From: Bombilactobacillus bombi
GTDB lineage: Bacteria > Bacillota > Bacilli > Lactobacillales > Lactobacillaceae
DNA: 64,000 bases
Reading direction: 5' to 3' (one strand)
Assembly: GCF_964340835.1 (NCBI RefSeq)
Contig: NZ_OZ204251.1
Every line of letters begins with the position of its first letter. The stretch's first letter is position 1. The translations under genes and the position numbers were made by a program. Below the pieces are notes generated by a model that was not told the origin of the DNA, made no database searches, and saw only the letters and a program-made list of their open reading frames with translations. Shown here piece after piece: positions 22,907 to 31,701 of the stretch.

Positions 22907-23735
22907 ATTGGATAATTTTCTTAGCATTTTCCAGAATATTTTCTTGAACTAAGCGAGTAACTTGTGGATTATCTAAAAGATTAGAATGAGAACTATCTTC
23001 ACCCGTTACTGTAATTTGGGTGTATTTTTTTACTTGATTTTGATAGATATATTTACCAGCTTCTACGCTTTGATAAGGAACTGTACCGTCATTTTGATAA
23101 TTCTTCGTTCCAGCAATAGCATAGACAATCAGATTTTTAGGAAGTCGTGTTTTAGATTGATACAGCTGGCGAAAAATAGCAGTTTGATTTTTAGGATTAG
23201 ATTCTAATGAATTATATGGTGTACCAATGGTCATGAGATTATTAATAGTAAGTTCATTGCGATCAAAATATTTTTCTAAATACCAAGTCCAGATTAATCC
23301 ACCATTAGAATGACCTACTGCAGAAAAATTATTAAAATTGTAGTTTTTAGTTAAATAATTGATTGCAGTTTTCAACCAGTATGTTTGCTTGGCAATATTA
23401 TTATAACCATCTTGGTTATTTTGAAAAGCAATTACAATGAATGGTTCTTGATCACGAGTAGCAATATTTCCAGTTGTTTTAATTTTATTATTAGTTAAAA
23501 CCGTTATTTTGAGAATATTATGCTTATTTTTATGTTTGGGAGTGCGTAATTGGTTAAACATATCATCGAATCGATCTTGATCTGCAGAACTCCCAGGGAT
23601 AAAAATAATCGGCGACACTCGTGAATTATGCCAAACCTTTTCACTATGAACATTAGTGCGCATGGCATAATAAGCCGGAAATGAAAGTAAAATGATTGTT
23701 AAAATAATCAGATTAATCCAATGTTTTGTTTTCAT
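22905..23735 (-). CDS. DUF915-type alpha/beta hydrolase, membrane-anchored
   Basis: 276 residues from ATG 23735, which has GAGG upstream; the ORF extends further but without a better start. An N-terminal TM or signal anchor (about residues 6-24) is followed by FIPGSSADQDRFD (oxyanion strand region), the nucleophile elbow GHSNGG near residue 145, and a C-terminal His in DSSHSNLLDNP. DUF915 hydrolases are frequent extracellular lipase/esterase-like proteins of lactobacilli. It overlaps the end of the upstream EIIC-like gene by about 23 bases, so the two are coupled. Confidence 0.8.
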   Translation of the reverse strand: MKTKHWINLIILTIILLSFPAYYAMRTNVHSEKVWHNSRVSPIIFIPGSSADQDRFDDMFNQLRTPKHKNKHNILKITVLTNNKIKTTGNIATRDQEPFIVIAFQNNQDGYNNIAKQTYWLKTAINYLTKNYNFNNFSAVGHSNGGLIWTWYLEKYFDRNELTINNLMTIGTPYNSLESNPKNQTAIFRQLYQSKTRLPKNLIVYAIAGTKNYQNDGTVPYQSVEAGKYIYQNQVKKYTQITVTGEDSSHSNLLDNPQVTRLVQENILENAKKIIQ

Positions 23736-24840
23736 AGTCAACCTCAGCTTTAACAAATGGAAGATAAATAACAGTCGAACAAATAATTGCTATGATGGTT
23801 GCAATTAAACTGCCCCAATTGCCATTAGTTCCCAAAAAATTAATTAAAAAACTTGGTGTTCCCGAAAAGATTTGATAAACTGCCGGTGATGCCCAGCTCA
23901 ATTGGATAAAAAGTGCTCCAATTAGCATGCTTATTAAAGGACTAACAATAAAGGGGATTAAGAAATAGGGATTAAATAAAACAGGTAAGCGCAACAACAA
24001 AGGAGCATTAAATCCAAACATTGTTAAAAAAATATTTTGTAAAACTAATCGTTCTTTTTTGACAATTAATAAAGCTAAAATTAGTCCTAACGTACAGCCT
24101 ATTCCTCCCAAAAAAGCATAACTGGTATAAATAGAATGAAGATTAATTGGATAAGGGAGATGATTGAGACTTTGGTGGGATAAAGCAGCCGAAAGATTGG
24201 CAGTCGCACTAGGTGAAGTAATGGTTTGTTTGGTTTCAGAGAAAGGGTTAATTAATCCTAGCCACGTAGCCAAATTACGGATCATTACTAACGGACCTAA
24301 AGTCCACCAGTTGAGATTGCGAGCACTAGTAGAAATTCCAGGCAACTTTATTAAAACATCAGACTGTTGTAGAAGGTTAAGCAAACAGCCACTGAATAAC
24401 GCTAAAGAAACTCGAATTGTGGGCCAGGGAATTTTACCAAAGATGTGAGCAACTAACCAACTGATGAGAATAACTAATAATAACGGTGGTTGGTTCCAAA
24501 TAGTTCGCAAATCGGGGCTAATATTGACACAAGCTACAGCTAAAATAATAACAGTATTAAAACTCAGATCTGGCGACTTGTGTAAACTGAAACGTGTTGT
24601 TAATAAGTAACCAAAAAATAACAAAATTAATAACTCCAAAATGGTAGTAAGTGGAGTAAATAAACGACCCAACGACTGATATTTCCAAGATAAATTAAAG
24701 ATTTTGATAAAAAAACCATTAGGATTGAAGATCGTATTTTGAATTAGGCGTAAATAAGCGTCTATTAATACTAATGGATAGATAACTTTAAATGTGGAGG
24801 CTATAGTTTTAAAAAAATGTTGATAACGAATTTTTATCAT
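23713..24840 (-). CDS. Degenerate PTS EIIC-like membrane protein
   Basis: 375 residues, about 8-10 TM helices, with the overall layout of lactose/cellobiose-family EIIC. The region FNAPLLLRLPVLFNPYFLIP lines up with the EIIC substrate motif usually written N-E-P-x-x-F-G-x-P-x-x-x-NP. Here the key Glu is Ala and the Phe-Gly is Leu-Arg. No EIIA or EIIB gene is nearby. I infer a relative that has lost phosphotransfer sugar uptake, or a transporter of something else. It is co-transcribed with the DUF915 hydrolase, which it overlaps. GGAGGAG precedes ATG. Confidence 0.65.
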   Translation of the reverse strand: MIKIRYQHFFKTIASTFKVIYPLVLIDAYLRLIQNTIFNPNGFFIKIFNLSWKYQSLGRLFTPLTTILELLILLFFGYLLTTRFSLHKSPDLSFNTVIILAVACVNISPDLRTIWNQPPLLLVILISWLVAHIFGKIPWPTIRVSLALFSGCLLNLLQQSDVLIKLPGISTSARNLNWWTLGPLVMIRNLATWLGLINPFSETKQTITSPSATANLSAALSHQSLNHLPYPINLHSIYTSYAFLGGIGCTLGLILALLIVKKERLVLQNIFLTMFGFNAPLLLRLPVLFNPYFLIPFIVSPLISMLIGALFIQLSWASPAVYQIFSGTPSFLINFLGTNGNWGSLIATIIAIICSTVIYLPFVKAEVDYENKTLD

Positions 24841-24928
24841 GCTGTATCTCCTCCGATAATTAATGTTTTTAGTGGTAAGGTGATTTTTTCTTTGATAGGA
24901 TAGATAATGAATCTAAGGGGGTACATTG

Positions 24929-26122
24929 ATGAAAGATGAACAACAACGCTGGCTTTTGGTAATGAATGCCACTTTTAATATGGTTATGGGGTTTATTCTA
25001 CCAGTAAATACAATTTTTATGACTAAAAATTTACATGAATCGATGGTGGTTTCGGGTTTTGTTTTGATGGTCTATTCAGGCTTTATGATGCTGGGAAATG
25101 CATTGGGAGGATATTTATTCGATCATTATTCCCATCGAGGTACTTTGCTGATCGGTTATTTGATAGCGGCGTTGGGTTTTTTAATTTTATCATTTTGCCA
25201 TACTTGGCCATTATATGCAATTGTACTGACTGTAATTGGTTTAGGTATGGGAGTGTCTTATACGGCGGTTAATTCTTATACAGCTGTAGTAGCCCAACAG
25301 CACCATCACCATTCGCAACGAATTTTTAATATTATGTATTTATCAGCCAATGTTGGGATTGCCTTAGGTTCAATGTTAGTGAGTGTGATTTTTCAACGTA
25401 GTATCTTTTTAACGTTCTTTTTGCCGGCATTGTGCTTTATTGCTTGCTTATTAATCGTGATTTTTCGAGGTCATATTTTGGATGGTACTACTCATAAGCA
25501 TTCCAATACTACACAATCCAGTGAAGCAGCTATTAAAGAAGTTGCCATTACAAGTCAAACTAGTAAACCACGATTATATCTCAATTTATTTTTAATTTGT
25601 TTGGCGGTATTAGTGGTTTGGTTAGGATATTCACAATGGGATAGTAATATGTCGTTATATATGTTGAATAATAATTTTAAGATGCGTGATTATAGTTTAT
25701 TGTTTAGTTTGAATGCTTTGTCACTAATGATTATTCAACCATTAATGGGACATCTGACAGAATCCTTGTTTTCACAGTTAAAAATTCAAATTGCTTTGGG
25801 GTTAGCGATTATGGGAAGTTCTTTTATCTTTTTACCCGGAGCCCAACAATATTGGCAATATGTAGTTAGTATGTTGATTTTAACTATTGGAGAATCAATT
25901 ACTTTTCCAACAATCCCAGCTTTATTGAGTAAATTTTCAACAGCCCAAAATCGGGGAACTTATCAGAGCTTTTACGTTATTTTTGGTTCTTTAGGTCGAG
26001 CACTGGGTCCTTATTTAGGGAGTTTGATTGCTACTAAAAGTTCCTTTGATGTGTTATTTATGCTAATTTGTGGGACTATTCTGGCGGTTGCTGGTGGCGT
26101 AGCTTTAGTTAAGGAGGCATAA
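24929..26122 (+). CDS. MFS transporter (DHA1-like drug/metabolite efflux)
   Basis: 397 residues from ATG 24929 (AAGGGGG upstream; TTG 24926 directly before is less likely). Twelve predicted TM helices, with a long central loop rich in Ser/Thr/His (about residues 183-213) between the two six-helix halves. The motif A region reads GGYLFDHYSHRGTLLIG. Divergent from the EIIC-like gene, with an 88-base intergenic region. The downstream hydrolase begins 1 base after its stop. Substrate unknown. Confidence 0.85.
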   Translation: MKDEQQRWLLVMNATFNMVMGFILPVNTIFMTKNLHESMVVSGFVLMVYSGFMMLGNALGGYLFDHYSHRGTLLIGYLIAALGFLILSFCHTWPLYAIVLTVIGLGMGVSYTAVNSYTAVVAQQHHHHSQRIFNIMYLSANVGIALGSMLVSVIFQRSIFLTFFLPALCFIACLLIVIFRGHILDGTTHKHSNTTQSSEAAIKEVAITSQTSKPRLYLNLFLICLAVLVVWLGYSQWDSNMSLYMLNNNFKMRDYSLLFSLNALSLMIIQPLMGHLTESLFSQLKIQIALGLAIMGSSFIFLPGAQQYWQYVVSMLILTIGESITFPTIPALLSKFSTAQNRGTYQSFYVIFGSLGRALGPYLGSLIATKSSFDVLFMLICGTILAVAGGVALVKEA

Positions 26123-26123
26123 T

Positions 26124-27047
26124 ATGCGTAAGAAAAGCTTATTAAAAATCACTAGTTTACTGATAGGGCTGCCAATAGTGGCTGGAGCAGGTTTATTTAA
26201 TTATGTTCATCGCCGTGATAGCAGCGCTTTAAAAAGTCAACCACCTCAATTTGCAGCTGATAACCCGGTAGTTCAAGGAGCCCAAAAATTTGTCTCTTTG
26301 CCTAAACAAATAGTCCAAACCACTTCTCATGATGGTTTGGACTTAACAGGATGGTTAACTGCTAATACACAAAATTCTGGTACAGTCTTAATTGTACATG
26401 GTTTTGGAGTGGACCATCATTCATTGGATAAGATTGGCTATCTTTTTCAGCAATTGGGTTACAATGTTTTGCAGCCAGATAATCGTGCTTCGGGAAAGAG
26501 TGGTGGCCGTTATTTGAGTTATGGCTATCAAGAAAAATACGATGTCTTATCATGGATTAAATATCTGCAACAACAAAAATTACCACAGCCATTTTTCTTA
26601 TATGGAGCTTCGATGGGAGCAGCCACAGTTTTACAAAGTTTGCAACTAGCGTTACCTGCTACAGTAAAGGGTGTGATTGCCGATTCTAGTTATACAGATG
26701 CATTTGCAATCAGTAAATATACAATTGAACGCCAATTTCAAATTCCAGCGCAATTTTTAACACAAACTTTATCATTTTGGTCACGGATATTTGTTCATGG
26801 TTCCTATCAACAGACCAGTCCTTTACAAAGTGTTCAACACGCCCGAGTGCCGTTGATGTTTATTTGTGGACTTCAAGATACGACCGTCCCTCCTAAAATG
26901 TCTCAACAGCTATATCAAGCAGCAGCTGAGCCCAAATTTTTGCAGACTTTTGCACAAGGTGAACATATTCGAAGTATTGAAACAGAGCCGCAACGCTATT
27001 TTCAGATAATTAAAAATTTTTTGAATTTTTGTCAAAAAAATAATTAA
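26124..27047 (+). CDS. Membrane-anchored alpha/beta hydrolase
   Basis: 307 residues. N-terminal signal anchor (about residues 7-27), then the hydrolase core: LIVHGFGVDHHS, DNRASGKSGG, nucleophile GASMGA near residue 158, Asp in ICGLQDTTVPP and His in GEHIRS. Similar to the YqkD/BEM46-like extracellular esterase group common in lactobacilli. It follows the MFS gene by one base (AAGGAGG inside the previous gene), so both are co-expressed. It is convergent with the sugar porter, overlapping its end by 4 bases. Confidence 0.85.
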   Translation: MRKKSLLKITSLLIGLPIVAGAGLFNYVHRRDSSALKSQPPQFAADNPVVQGAQKFVSLPKQIVQTTSHDGLDLTGWLTANTQNSGTVLIVHGFGVDHHSLDKIGYLFQQLGYNVLQPDNRASGKSGGRYLSYGYQEKYDVLSWIKYLQQQKLPQPFFLYGASMGAATVLQSLQLALPATVKGVIADSSYTDAFAISKYTIERQFQIPAQFLTQTLSFWSRIFVHGSYQQTSPLQSVQHARVPLMFICGLQDTTVPPKMSQQLYQAAAEPKFLQTFAQGEHIRSIETEPQRYFQIIKNFLNFCQKNN

Positions 27048-28414
27048 AGTTTTTGCCAAGCTGTTTTAACTAATTTCGGATTTACTAACAGAAGCGCCAA
27101 TAAAACGCAAAACATATTCGTTCCACCAAAAATCAAAAATACTCCTTGAGTGCCAAAGTGGGCGACTAAAGCTGGGAAGACTAAACTAATAACAAAATTT
27201 GTTAACCACATGACTGCAGTAGCCCAGCTCATAAAGACTGATTTTACAGCTGGAGGGAATAATTCAGCTAATAACAACCAAGTAGTAGGGCTCACGATGC
27301 CTTGTTGAGTAGCTAAAAAGCAAGTTAATAATATTAATACAATAAGATTAATTTGTGCCTGTGTGAAAGTATGACTGCGCATAACCAGCGTTAATCCGGT
27401 CATAAAGATGATATTGCCACATAAACCGGCTATCAGAATATGCTGATGGGAAAATCGGGATGTTAGTTTGGTACCTAAAACAATTGCAATTGAAGAAACT
27501 AATCCAATTAAAACATTGCCATATAAAGAAGCTTTGGCGCCCATACCAACTTGTTCTAAAAGGGTTGTGCCATAGTACATGACAATATTAACACCGGAAA
27601 TTTGTTGAATTAATGCAACGGCAATTCCAGCAAAAAATAAATACAATAAATATTTATTATGAAAAATTTCTCGCAAATTAACTTGTTGTGGATGTGATTG
27701 CTCTGTTTTAGAAGCTAAAATAGCTTCTCTAATATCGAGTTTGGGAAAACCTAAACGATGAAAAGTTTGGCGGGCTTTTTCTTTGGTACTATGAATTAAC
27801 TGCCAAAATGGACTTTGCGGAAGATTAAACGACAATAGCCAAAGAATTATCGCTGGGACTCCTGCCATCAGCATCATTAACCGCCATACTGGATGCCAGT
27901 GACCTAAAAAAGTTCCTAAAAGCGCATTGACACTAAAAGCACATAATTGACCAATAACGATAGCGACAGCATTTTTATTAACATTTTGTGATTTGTAGCG
28001 ATCGGGAGATATTTCATTTAAATAAACAGGTGCAAGACTAGAGGCACAGCCGACAGATAAACCTAAAATAAATCGAAAAATACTTAAAATGATAATATTA
28101 TTTGAAAGCGCGCAGCCAATCGTGGCGCAAGTAAAAATGGCAGCAATTATATGCAATAACAATTTACGACCATATTTATCGGACAATTTACCACTAAATA
28201 ATGCCCCAAAAGTACATCCAAATACTAGTGAGGCAGTAACTAATCCTTGTAGATTAGCCGATAAATTTAACTGATCGGGTAAACTAATAAAAGACAAAGC
28301 GCCATTAACCACACCAGTATCATAACCAAATAAGAAACCTCCTAAAGAAATAACATAGGAGGTATAATTTAAGAATGTATTACTAATAGTTTGAGCAACT
28401 CTATGATTGTGCAT
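27044..28414 (-). CDS. Sugar porter family MFS transporter
   Basis: 456 residues, 12 TM helices. Diagnostic SP motifs: GGFLFGYDTGVVNGAL in TM1, DKYGRKLLL, GLSVGCASSLAPVYLNEISP, LPQSPFWQL before the central loop (a variant of the usual PESP-RWL), QQISGVNIVMYYG in TM7, and PTTWLLLAELFP in TM10. Proton-coupled uptake of a hexose, pentose or inositol is likely. ATG 28414 is the only possible start because an in-frame TGA lies 2 codons upstream; the best ribosome site belongs to an overlapping mini-ORF (see 28401). Confidence 0.92.
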   Translation of the reverse strand: MHNHRVAQTISNTFLNYTSYVISLGGFLFGYDTGVVNGALSFISLPDQLNLSANLQGLVTASLVFGCTFGALFSGKLSDKYGRKLLLHIIAAIFTCATIGCALSNNIIILSIFRFILGLSVGCASSLAPVYLNEISPDRYKSQNVNKNAVAIVIGQLCAFSVNALLGTFLGHWHPVWRLMMLMAGVPAIILWLLSFNLPQSPFWQLIHSTKEKARQTFHRLGFPKLDIREAILASKTEQSHPQQVNLREIFHNKYLLYLFFAGIAVALIQQISGVNIVMYYGTTLLEQVGMGAKASLYGNVLIGLVSSIAIVLGTKLTSRFSHQHILIAGLCGNIIFMTGLTLVMRSHTFTQAQINLIVLILLTCFLATQQGIVSPTTWLLLAELFPPAVKSVFMSWATAVMWLTNFVISLVFPALVAHFGTQGVFLIFGGTNMFCVLLALLLVNPKLVKTAWQKL

Positions 28415-28424
28415 TGTTCAACAT
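28401..28424 (-). other. Overlapping upstream mini-ORF
   Basis: AAAGGAAG correctly spaced before ATG 28424 opens a 7-codon frame (MLNNAQS) that covers the sugar porter start codon in another frame and stops 9-11 bases inside it. Translation of one may influence the other. Seen: sequence signals. Inferred: coupling. Confidence 0.3.
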
Positions 28425-28499
28425 CGAACTTCCTTTCTATATCTATTATAGTTCAATCTGCTAATCATAGAGTTAATGATGCTTGAAGGAGGAATTTAA

Positions 28500-29084
28500 A
28501 TGACTCAACAATTATATTTAATGCGTCACGGTGAAACTCTATTTAATTCTCTAAATCGAATTCAAGGAGCAAGTGACTCACCCCTTACTGCTAAAGGAAT
28601 TAGTGATGCCCAAAAGGTGGGTCAGTATTTAAAAGCTCAGGGAATAACTTTTGATCATGCCTATGCGTCAACGCAAGAACGGGCTAGTGACACTCTGGAA
28701 TATATTACTAAGCAACCCTACGAACGCTTAAAAGGTTTAAAAGAATGGAATTTTGGGGTTTTTGAGGGGCAAAGTGAGGTCTTAAATCCCCATGATGATC
28801 CCCAACGTCATTCTTATGGTGATTTTTTTGTGCAATATGGTGGTGAATCAGATGTACAGGTACAAAAACGAATGGTCCAGACATTGACCGAGGTGATGGA
28901 GCGCCCACAACATCAGCAAGTCTTAGCGGTCAGCCATGGAGGAGCTAGCTTTATGTTCTTGCGTCGGTGGCTTGACTGGCAGGAAGTTCAACAGCGGGTT
29001 CATTTTACTAATTGCTGTATTTTACAGTTTAGTTATGCTAATCAACAATTTACTTTTGAAAAAACTATTGATGCTTTGCATTGA
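28500..29084 (+). CDS. Histidine phosphatase family protein (phosphoglycerate-mutase-like)
   Basis: 194 residues. Catalytic LMRHGET (His9 as phospho-acceptor), the second Arg region ASTQERASDTLEY, catalytic Glu in LKEWNFGVFEG, and the second His in AVSHGGA. This is a broad-specificity cytosolic phosphatase, not glycolytic Gpm, which is longer and carries extra inserts. GGAGG precedes ATG by 6 bases. Stands alone between a divergent sugar porter and oppA. Confidence 0.92.
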   Translation: MTQQLYLMRHGETLFNSLNRIQGASDSPLTAKGISDAQKVGQYLKAQGITFDHAYASTQERASDTLEYITKQPYERLKGLKEWNFGVFEGQSEVLNPHDDPQRHSYGDFFVQYGGESDVQVQKRMVQTLTEVMERPQHQQVLAVSHGGASFMFLRRWLDWQEVQQRVHFTNCCILQFSYANQQFTFEKTIDALH

Positions 29085-29161
29085 TATTAGAAATTATTCT
29101 CATATATCCGGCTTTTTATTAAAATTAATTCATCTTTTCTAATTTTTCTATTTACATTTAG

Positions 29162-29190
29162 TTGTAATCATAGTAAACTTTATTTAATTA
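29162..29190 (+). promoter_or_regulatory. Promoter of orphan oppA 1
   Basis: TTGTAA, 17-base spacer, TAATTA, 23 bases before ATG 29214. Confidence 0.45.
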
Positions 29191-29213
29191 TTTGAGAGGA
29201 AAGAGGGTTTATT

Positions 29214-30851
29214 ATGCGATTACAAAAATTAATAGCTGTCAGTTCCTTAACTTTAGTTAGTATCTTTACCTTAGTTGGTTGTGGTTCCACTAGCCAAAGT
29301 CAAACTCCAACTGATACAGCGCGGATTATGTCGAAAGATGTTGTCTCAACAGCTGATTCTTCGATGGCTACTGATATCGTTAGTGCACAAGCTATTACGA
29401 ATACAATGGAAGGCTTATATCGTTATCAGGGTAAGAAGTTAGAACCAGCAATTGCAACTAAAGTAGTTCAACCAACTAATAATGGACTGACTTATACTTT
29501 CCCTCTTCGCAAAAATGCTAAATGGAGCAACGGCGATCCGGTAACTGCGCAGAATTTTGTCTTTGCTTGGCGGCGGACGGTTGATCCCAAAACTAAATCA
29601 CAATATGCTTACATCTATGAAGGTATTGCCAATGCTAAGGCTATTACTGAAGGAAAAAAGCCAGTTAATTCTTTAGGCATCAAGGCCTTAAATAACTATA
29701 AACTACAAGTTACTTTAGAAAAGCCAATTCCATACTTTAATGAATTAATGGCAGCGGACTTTTTCTTCCCACAAAACCCTAAAGCAGTACAAAAATGGGG
29801 TAAAAAGTATGGTACTAATTCTAAAACCTTAATCTTTAATGGACCGTACAAAATGGTAAATTGGAATAGTGCCGATAATAGCTGGACACAAGTGAAAAAT
29901 AATCGTTACTGGGATGCCAAAGACGTGAAAGTGCCAAAGCTCAAATATCAAGTAGTTAAAGATGCTTCCACTGCTTTAAACCTATACCAAGCTAACAAAT
30001 TAGATCGAGTTGAGCTCAGTGGTGATACTTCCAAGCAAATGAAAGGATCTAAGGGTTACGGAGTTTTAAAGCAAAATTCTACGGTTTATTTGGAGTTGAA
30101 TCAAAAAAAATTAGCTTTCTTTAAAAATCAAAAATTACGCCAAGCAATGTCCTTAGCCATTAATCGTCAGCAATTGACCAAGAAAGTTTTAGGTAATGGG
30201 ACCTCAGTTGCCAATTCAGTGACAGCTTCTAATATGGCGTTTAACCCTGATAATAAACAGCAAGATTTTACTGATGCTACCAAGAAAACCGGGCTAGCTA
30301 ATACCAAATATGACTTAGCACAAGCAAAAGAGTTATGGCAACAAGGTTTAGCTGAAACCGGACAAAAAAAGATTAAAATTTCTTTATTAGGTGATGATAC
30401 AGATATCGCCAAGCAGCAAAGTGAATTTTTACAAAGCCAGTTGGAAAAGCTGCCAGGATTAAAAGTGGAACTCAATAACGTTCCTTATAAGAGTCGTTTA
30501 AGTCGTTCGGTTAGTGGTGACTTTGATGTGGTAGTAACAATGTGGAATGCTGATTTCCCTGATCCAATTAACTTCTTAACGCTATTCACAACTACAGGAA
30601 GTTATAATAGTGGTAAATGGTCTAATTCACAATATGACGCATTAGTTAACCAAAGTCTGTCTCAAGATGCGAATAATTCTAGTGCTCGCTGGCAAGATAT
30701 GGTCGCAGCACAAGATATTTTGAATGAGCAACAAGGAGTTATTCCACTATACCAAAACGGTCAAGCATTCATGACACATTCACGTTTACAAAATCTTGAT
30801 TATGGACCAGATTCTTTATATAATATGGTTTCTTTACGAATTAAAAAGTAA
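29214..30851 (+). CDS. oppA: Oligopeptide-binding lipoprotein OppA (orphan copy 1)
   Basis: 545 residues. Lipoprotein signal with lipobox LVGC (Cys23), then the SBP family 5 fold: LRKNAKWSNGDPVTAQNFVFAWRR split over residues 99-122 and the NGPYKMVNW block. It binds extracellular peptides for an Opp ABC permease. No permease genes adjoin; the nearest are oppC-oppD-oppF at the right edge of the window. Very similar over its whole length to the second copy at 55389. It has its own promoter and terminator. Confidence 0.93.
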   Translation: MRLQKLIAVSSLTLVSIFTLVGCGSTSQSQTPTDTARIMSKDVVSTADSSMATDIVSAQAITNTMEGLYRYQGKKLEPAIATKVVQPTNNGLTYTFPLRKNAKWSNGDPVTAQNFVFAWRRTVDPKTKSQYAYIYEGIANAKAITEGKKPVNSLGIKALNNYKLQVTLEKPIPYFNELMAADFFFPQNPKAVQKWGKKYGTNSKTLIFNGPYKMVNWNSADNSWTQVKNNRYWDAKDVKVPKLKYQVVKDASTALNLYQANKLDRVELSGDTSKQMKGSKGYGVLKQNSTVYLELNQKKLAFFKNQKLRQAMSLAINRQQLTKKVLGNGTSVANSVTASNMAFNPDNKQQDFTDATKKTGLANTKYDLAQAKELWQQGLAETGQKKIKISLLGDDTDIAKQQSEFLQSQLEKLPGLKVELNNVPYKSRLSRSVSGDFDVVVTMWNADFPDPINFLTLFTTTGSYNSGKWSNSQYDALVNQSLSQDANNSSARWQDMVAAQDILNEQQGVIPLYQNGQAFMTHSRLQNLDYGPDSLYNMVSLRIKK

Positions 30852-30860
30852 AATCTGTTA

Positions 30861-30894
30861 AAACTGTAACTCTCAGTCAGAGTTGCAGTTTTTT
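30861..30894 (+). terminator. Terminator of oppA 1
   Basis: AAACTGTAACTCT pairs with AGAGTTGCAGTTTT, one mismatch, with a T-run. Confidence 0.85.
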
Positions 30895-30910
30895 GTTGTT
30901 AAGAATTAAA

Positions 30911-30922
30911 GATAGCGCTATC
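30911..30922. promoter_or_regulatory. Perfect 12-bp palindrome, possible operator
   Basis: GATAGCGCTATC lies between the oppA terminator and the ribosome site of the 92-residue unknown gene, 25 bases before its ATG. In RNA it could not form a loop, so a protein operator is the likelier reading. Confidence 0.3.
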
Positions 30923-30946
30923 ATAAAGCTTAAGGAGGGGAATATT

Positions 30947-31225
30947 ATGAAAAAAATATTAAACCAACAAAAACAATATATCCAAGGTCCTGTAATGATT
31001 ATTGCTTTAAAAAATAATCAACGAATTAATATCCAAGATTATCCACAATTGGAAGAACTAGGTAAATGGGTAGTTCCTAATGATCAGACTAATTTACGGT
31101 TAATAACCAACTGGGCTCAACCTAAGGTAATTGAACGTTTTTCGCAAATTACCGGTTTGAAAACCGCTGACTTTGATGCAGGAGTAGTTAGTGGTGTTAA
31201 TGGTATTTGGTCAGAAGATAAATAG
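30947..31225 (+). CDS. Small unknown protein (92 aa)
   Basis: Start at ATG 30947 with AAGGAGGGG 7 bases upstream. A soluble-looking protein with no signal or TM segment and little Cys; a basic Gln/Asn-rich front (MKKILNQQKQYIQG) and a tail with ITGLKTADFDAGVVSG. Not recognised. It is followed by its own weak terminator. The strong ribosome site and normal composition argue that it is a real gene. Confidence 0.65.
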   Translation: MKKILNQQKQYIQGPVMIIALKNNQRINIQDYPQLEELGKWVVPNDQTNLRLITNWAQPKVIERFSQITGLKTADFDAGVVSGVNGIWSEDK

Positions 31226-31233
31226 TTAATTTA

Positions 31234-31277
31234 AAAAATCCAGTTATCAGTTTATTTAACCGCTACTGGACTTTTTA
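31234..31277 (+). terminator. Weak terminator of the 92-residue gene
   Basis: AAAATCCAGT faces ACTGGACTTTTT with one mismatch and a 20-base loop. Confidence 0.5.
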
Positions 31278-31371
31278 TATCTGTTTGTGGGGTGTCATAA
31301 TGTCTAAATTAGGTATTATGCTGCATAACAAAAGATGATGTTGGGAAACTAGAATTTGTGGGTTTTTGTAA

Positions 31372-31620
31372 AATTTACATAATTGATTTAGTTAGTTGTC
31401 TACCAATTAGGTCCAGCATCAAGTTAATATATTTTTTAATATTAACCACAATAGCTGCGACTGGCTGTTGCATCTTTAAAAATTTGCTCATTTTGATGAA
31501 TTACAGCTGGCCCTTCGAAAGGATAGCCTTTAAATTTATCGTGTTCGGTAACAGCTACCGCTACTTTGGAACCAATTTGATAATTGATAATTAACAAAAT
31601 TACAGTAATCATAACCCACG
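31372..31620 (-). pseudogene. Remnant of a pyridoxamine 5'-phosphate oxidase-like flavoprotein
   Basis: On the minus strand, about 31572 down to 31448 reads GSKVAVAVTEHDKFKGYPFE and on to IFKDA before a stop. That is the style of the FMN-binding PPOX-class core (V-A-V-x-V-T ... K-G-Y-x-F-x-G-x-A). Shifting frame once gives VVNIKKYINLML as a plausible continuation toward the family C-terminus. No start codon or ribosome site is left at the front. I read it as a decayed gene with at least one frameshift. The 78-codon frame on the + strand here is a shadow. Confidence 0.45.
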
Positions 31621-31645
31621 ACTATCGACAATGTCAGATAAGCAA

Positions 31646-31674
31646 TTGCTTAATAATGGAGTTTTGCGTATAAT
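31646..31674 (+). promoter_or_regulatory. Promoter of nucleoside hydrolase
   Basis: TTGCTT, 17-base spacer, perfect TATAAT, 27 bases before ATG 31702. Confidence 0.65.
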
Positions 31675-31701
31675 TTTATTAAAAATTTCTGGAGGTCGAA
31701 G

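Noticed and set aside
31358..31594. A 78-codon frame on the + strand
   Set aside because: No ribosome site, odd Cys/Leu/Ile-rich composition, and it is the complement of a recognisable flavoprotein remnant on the minus strand.
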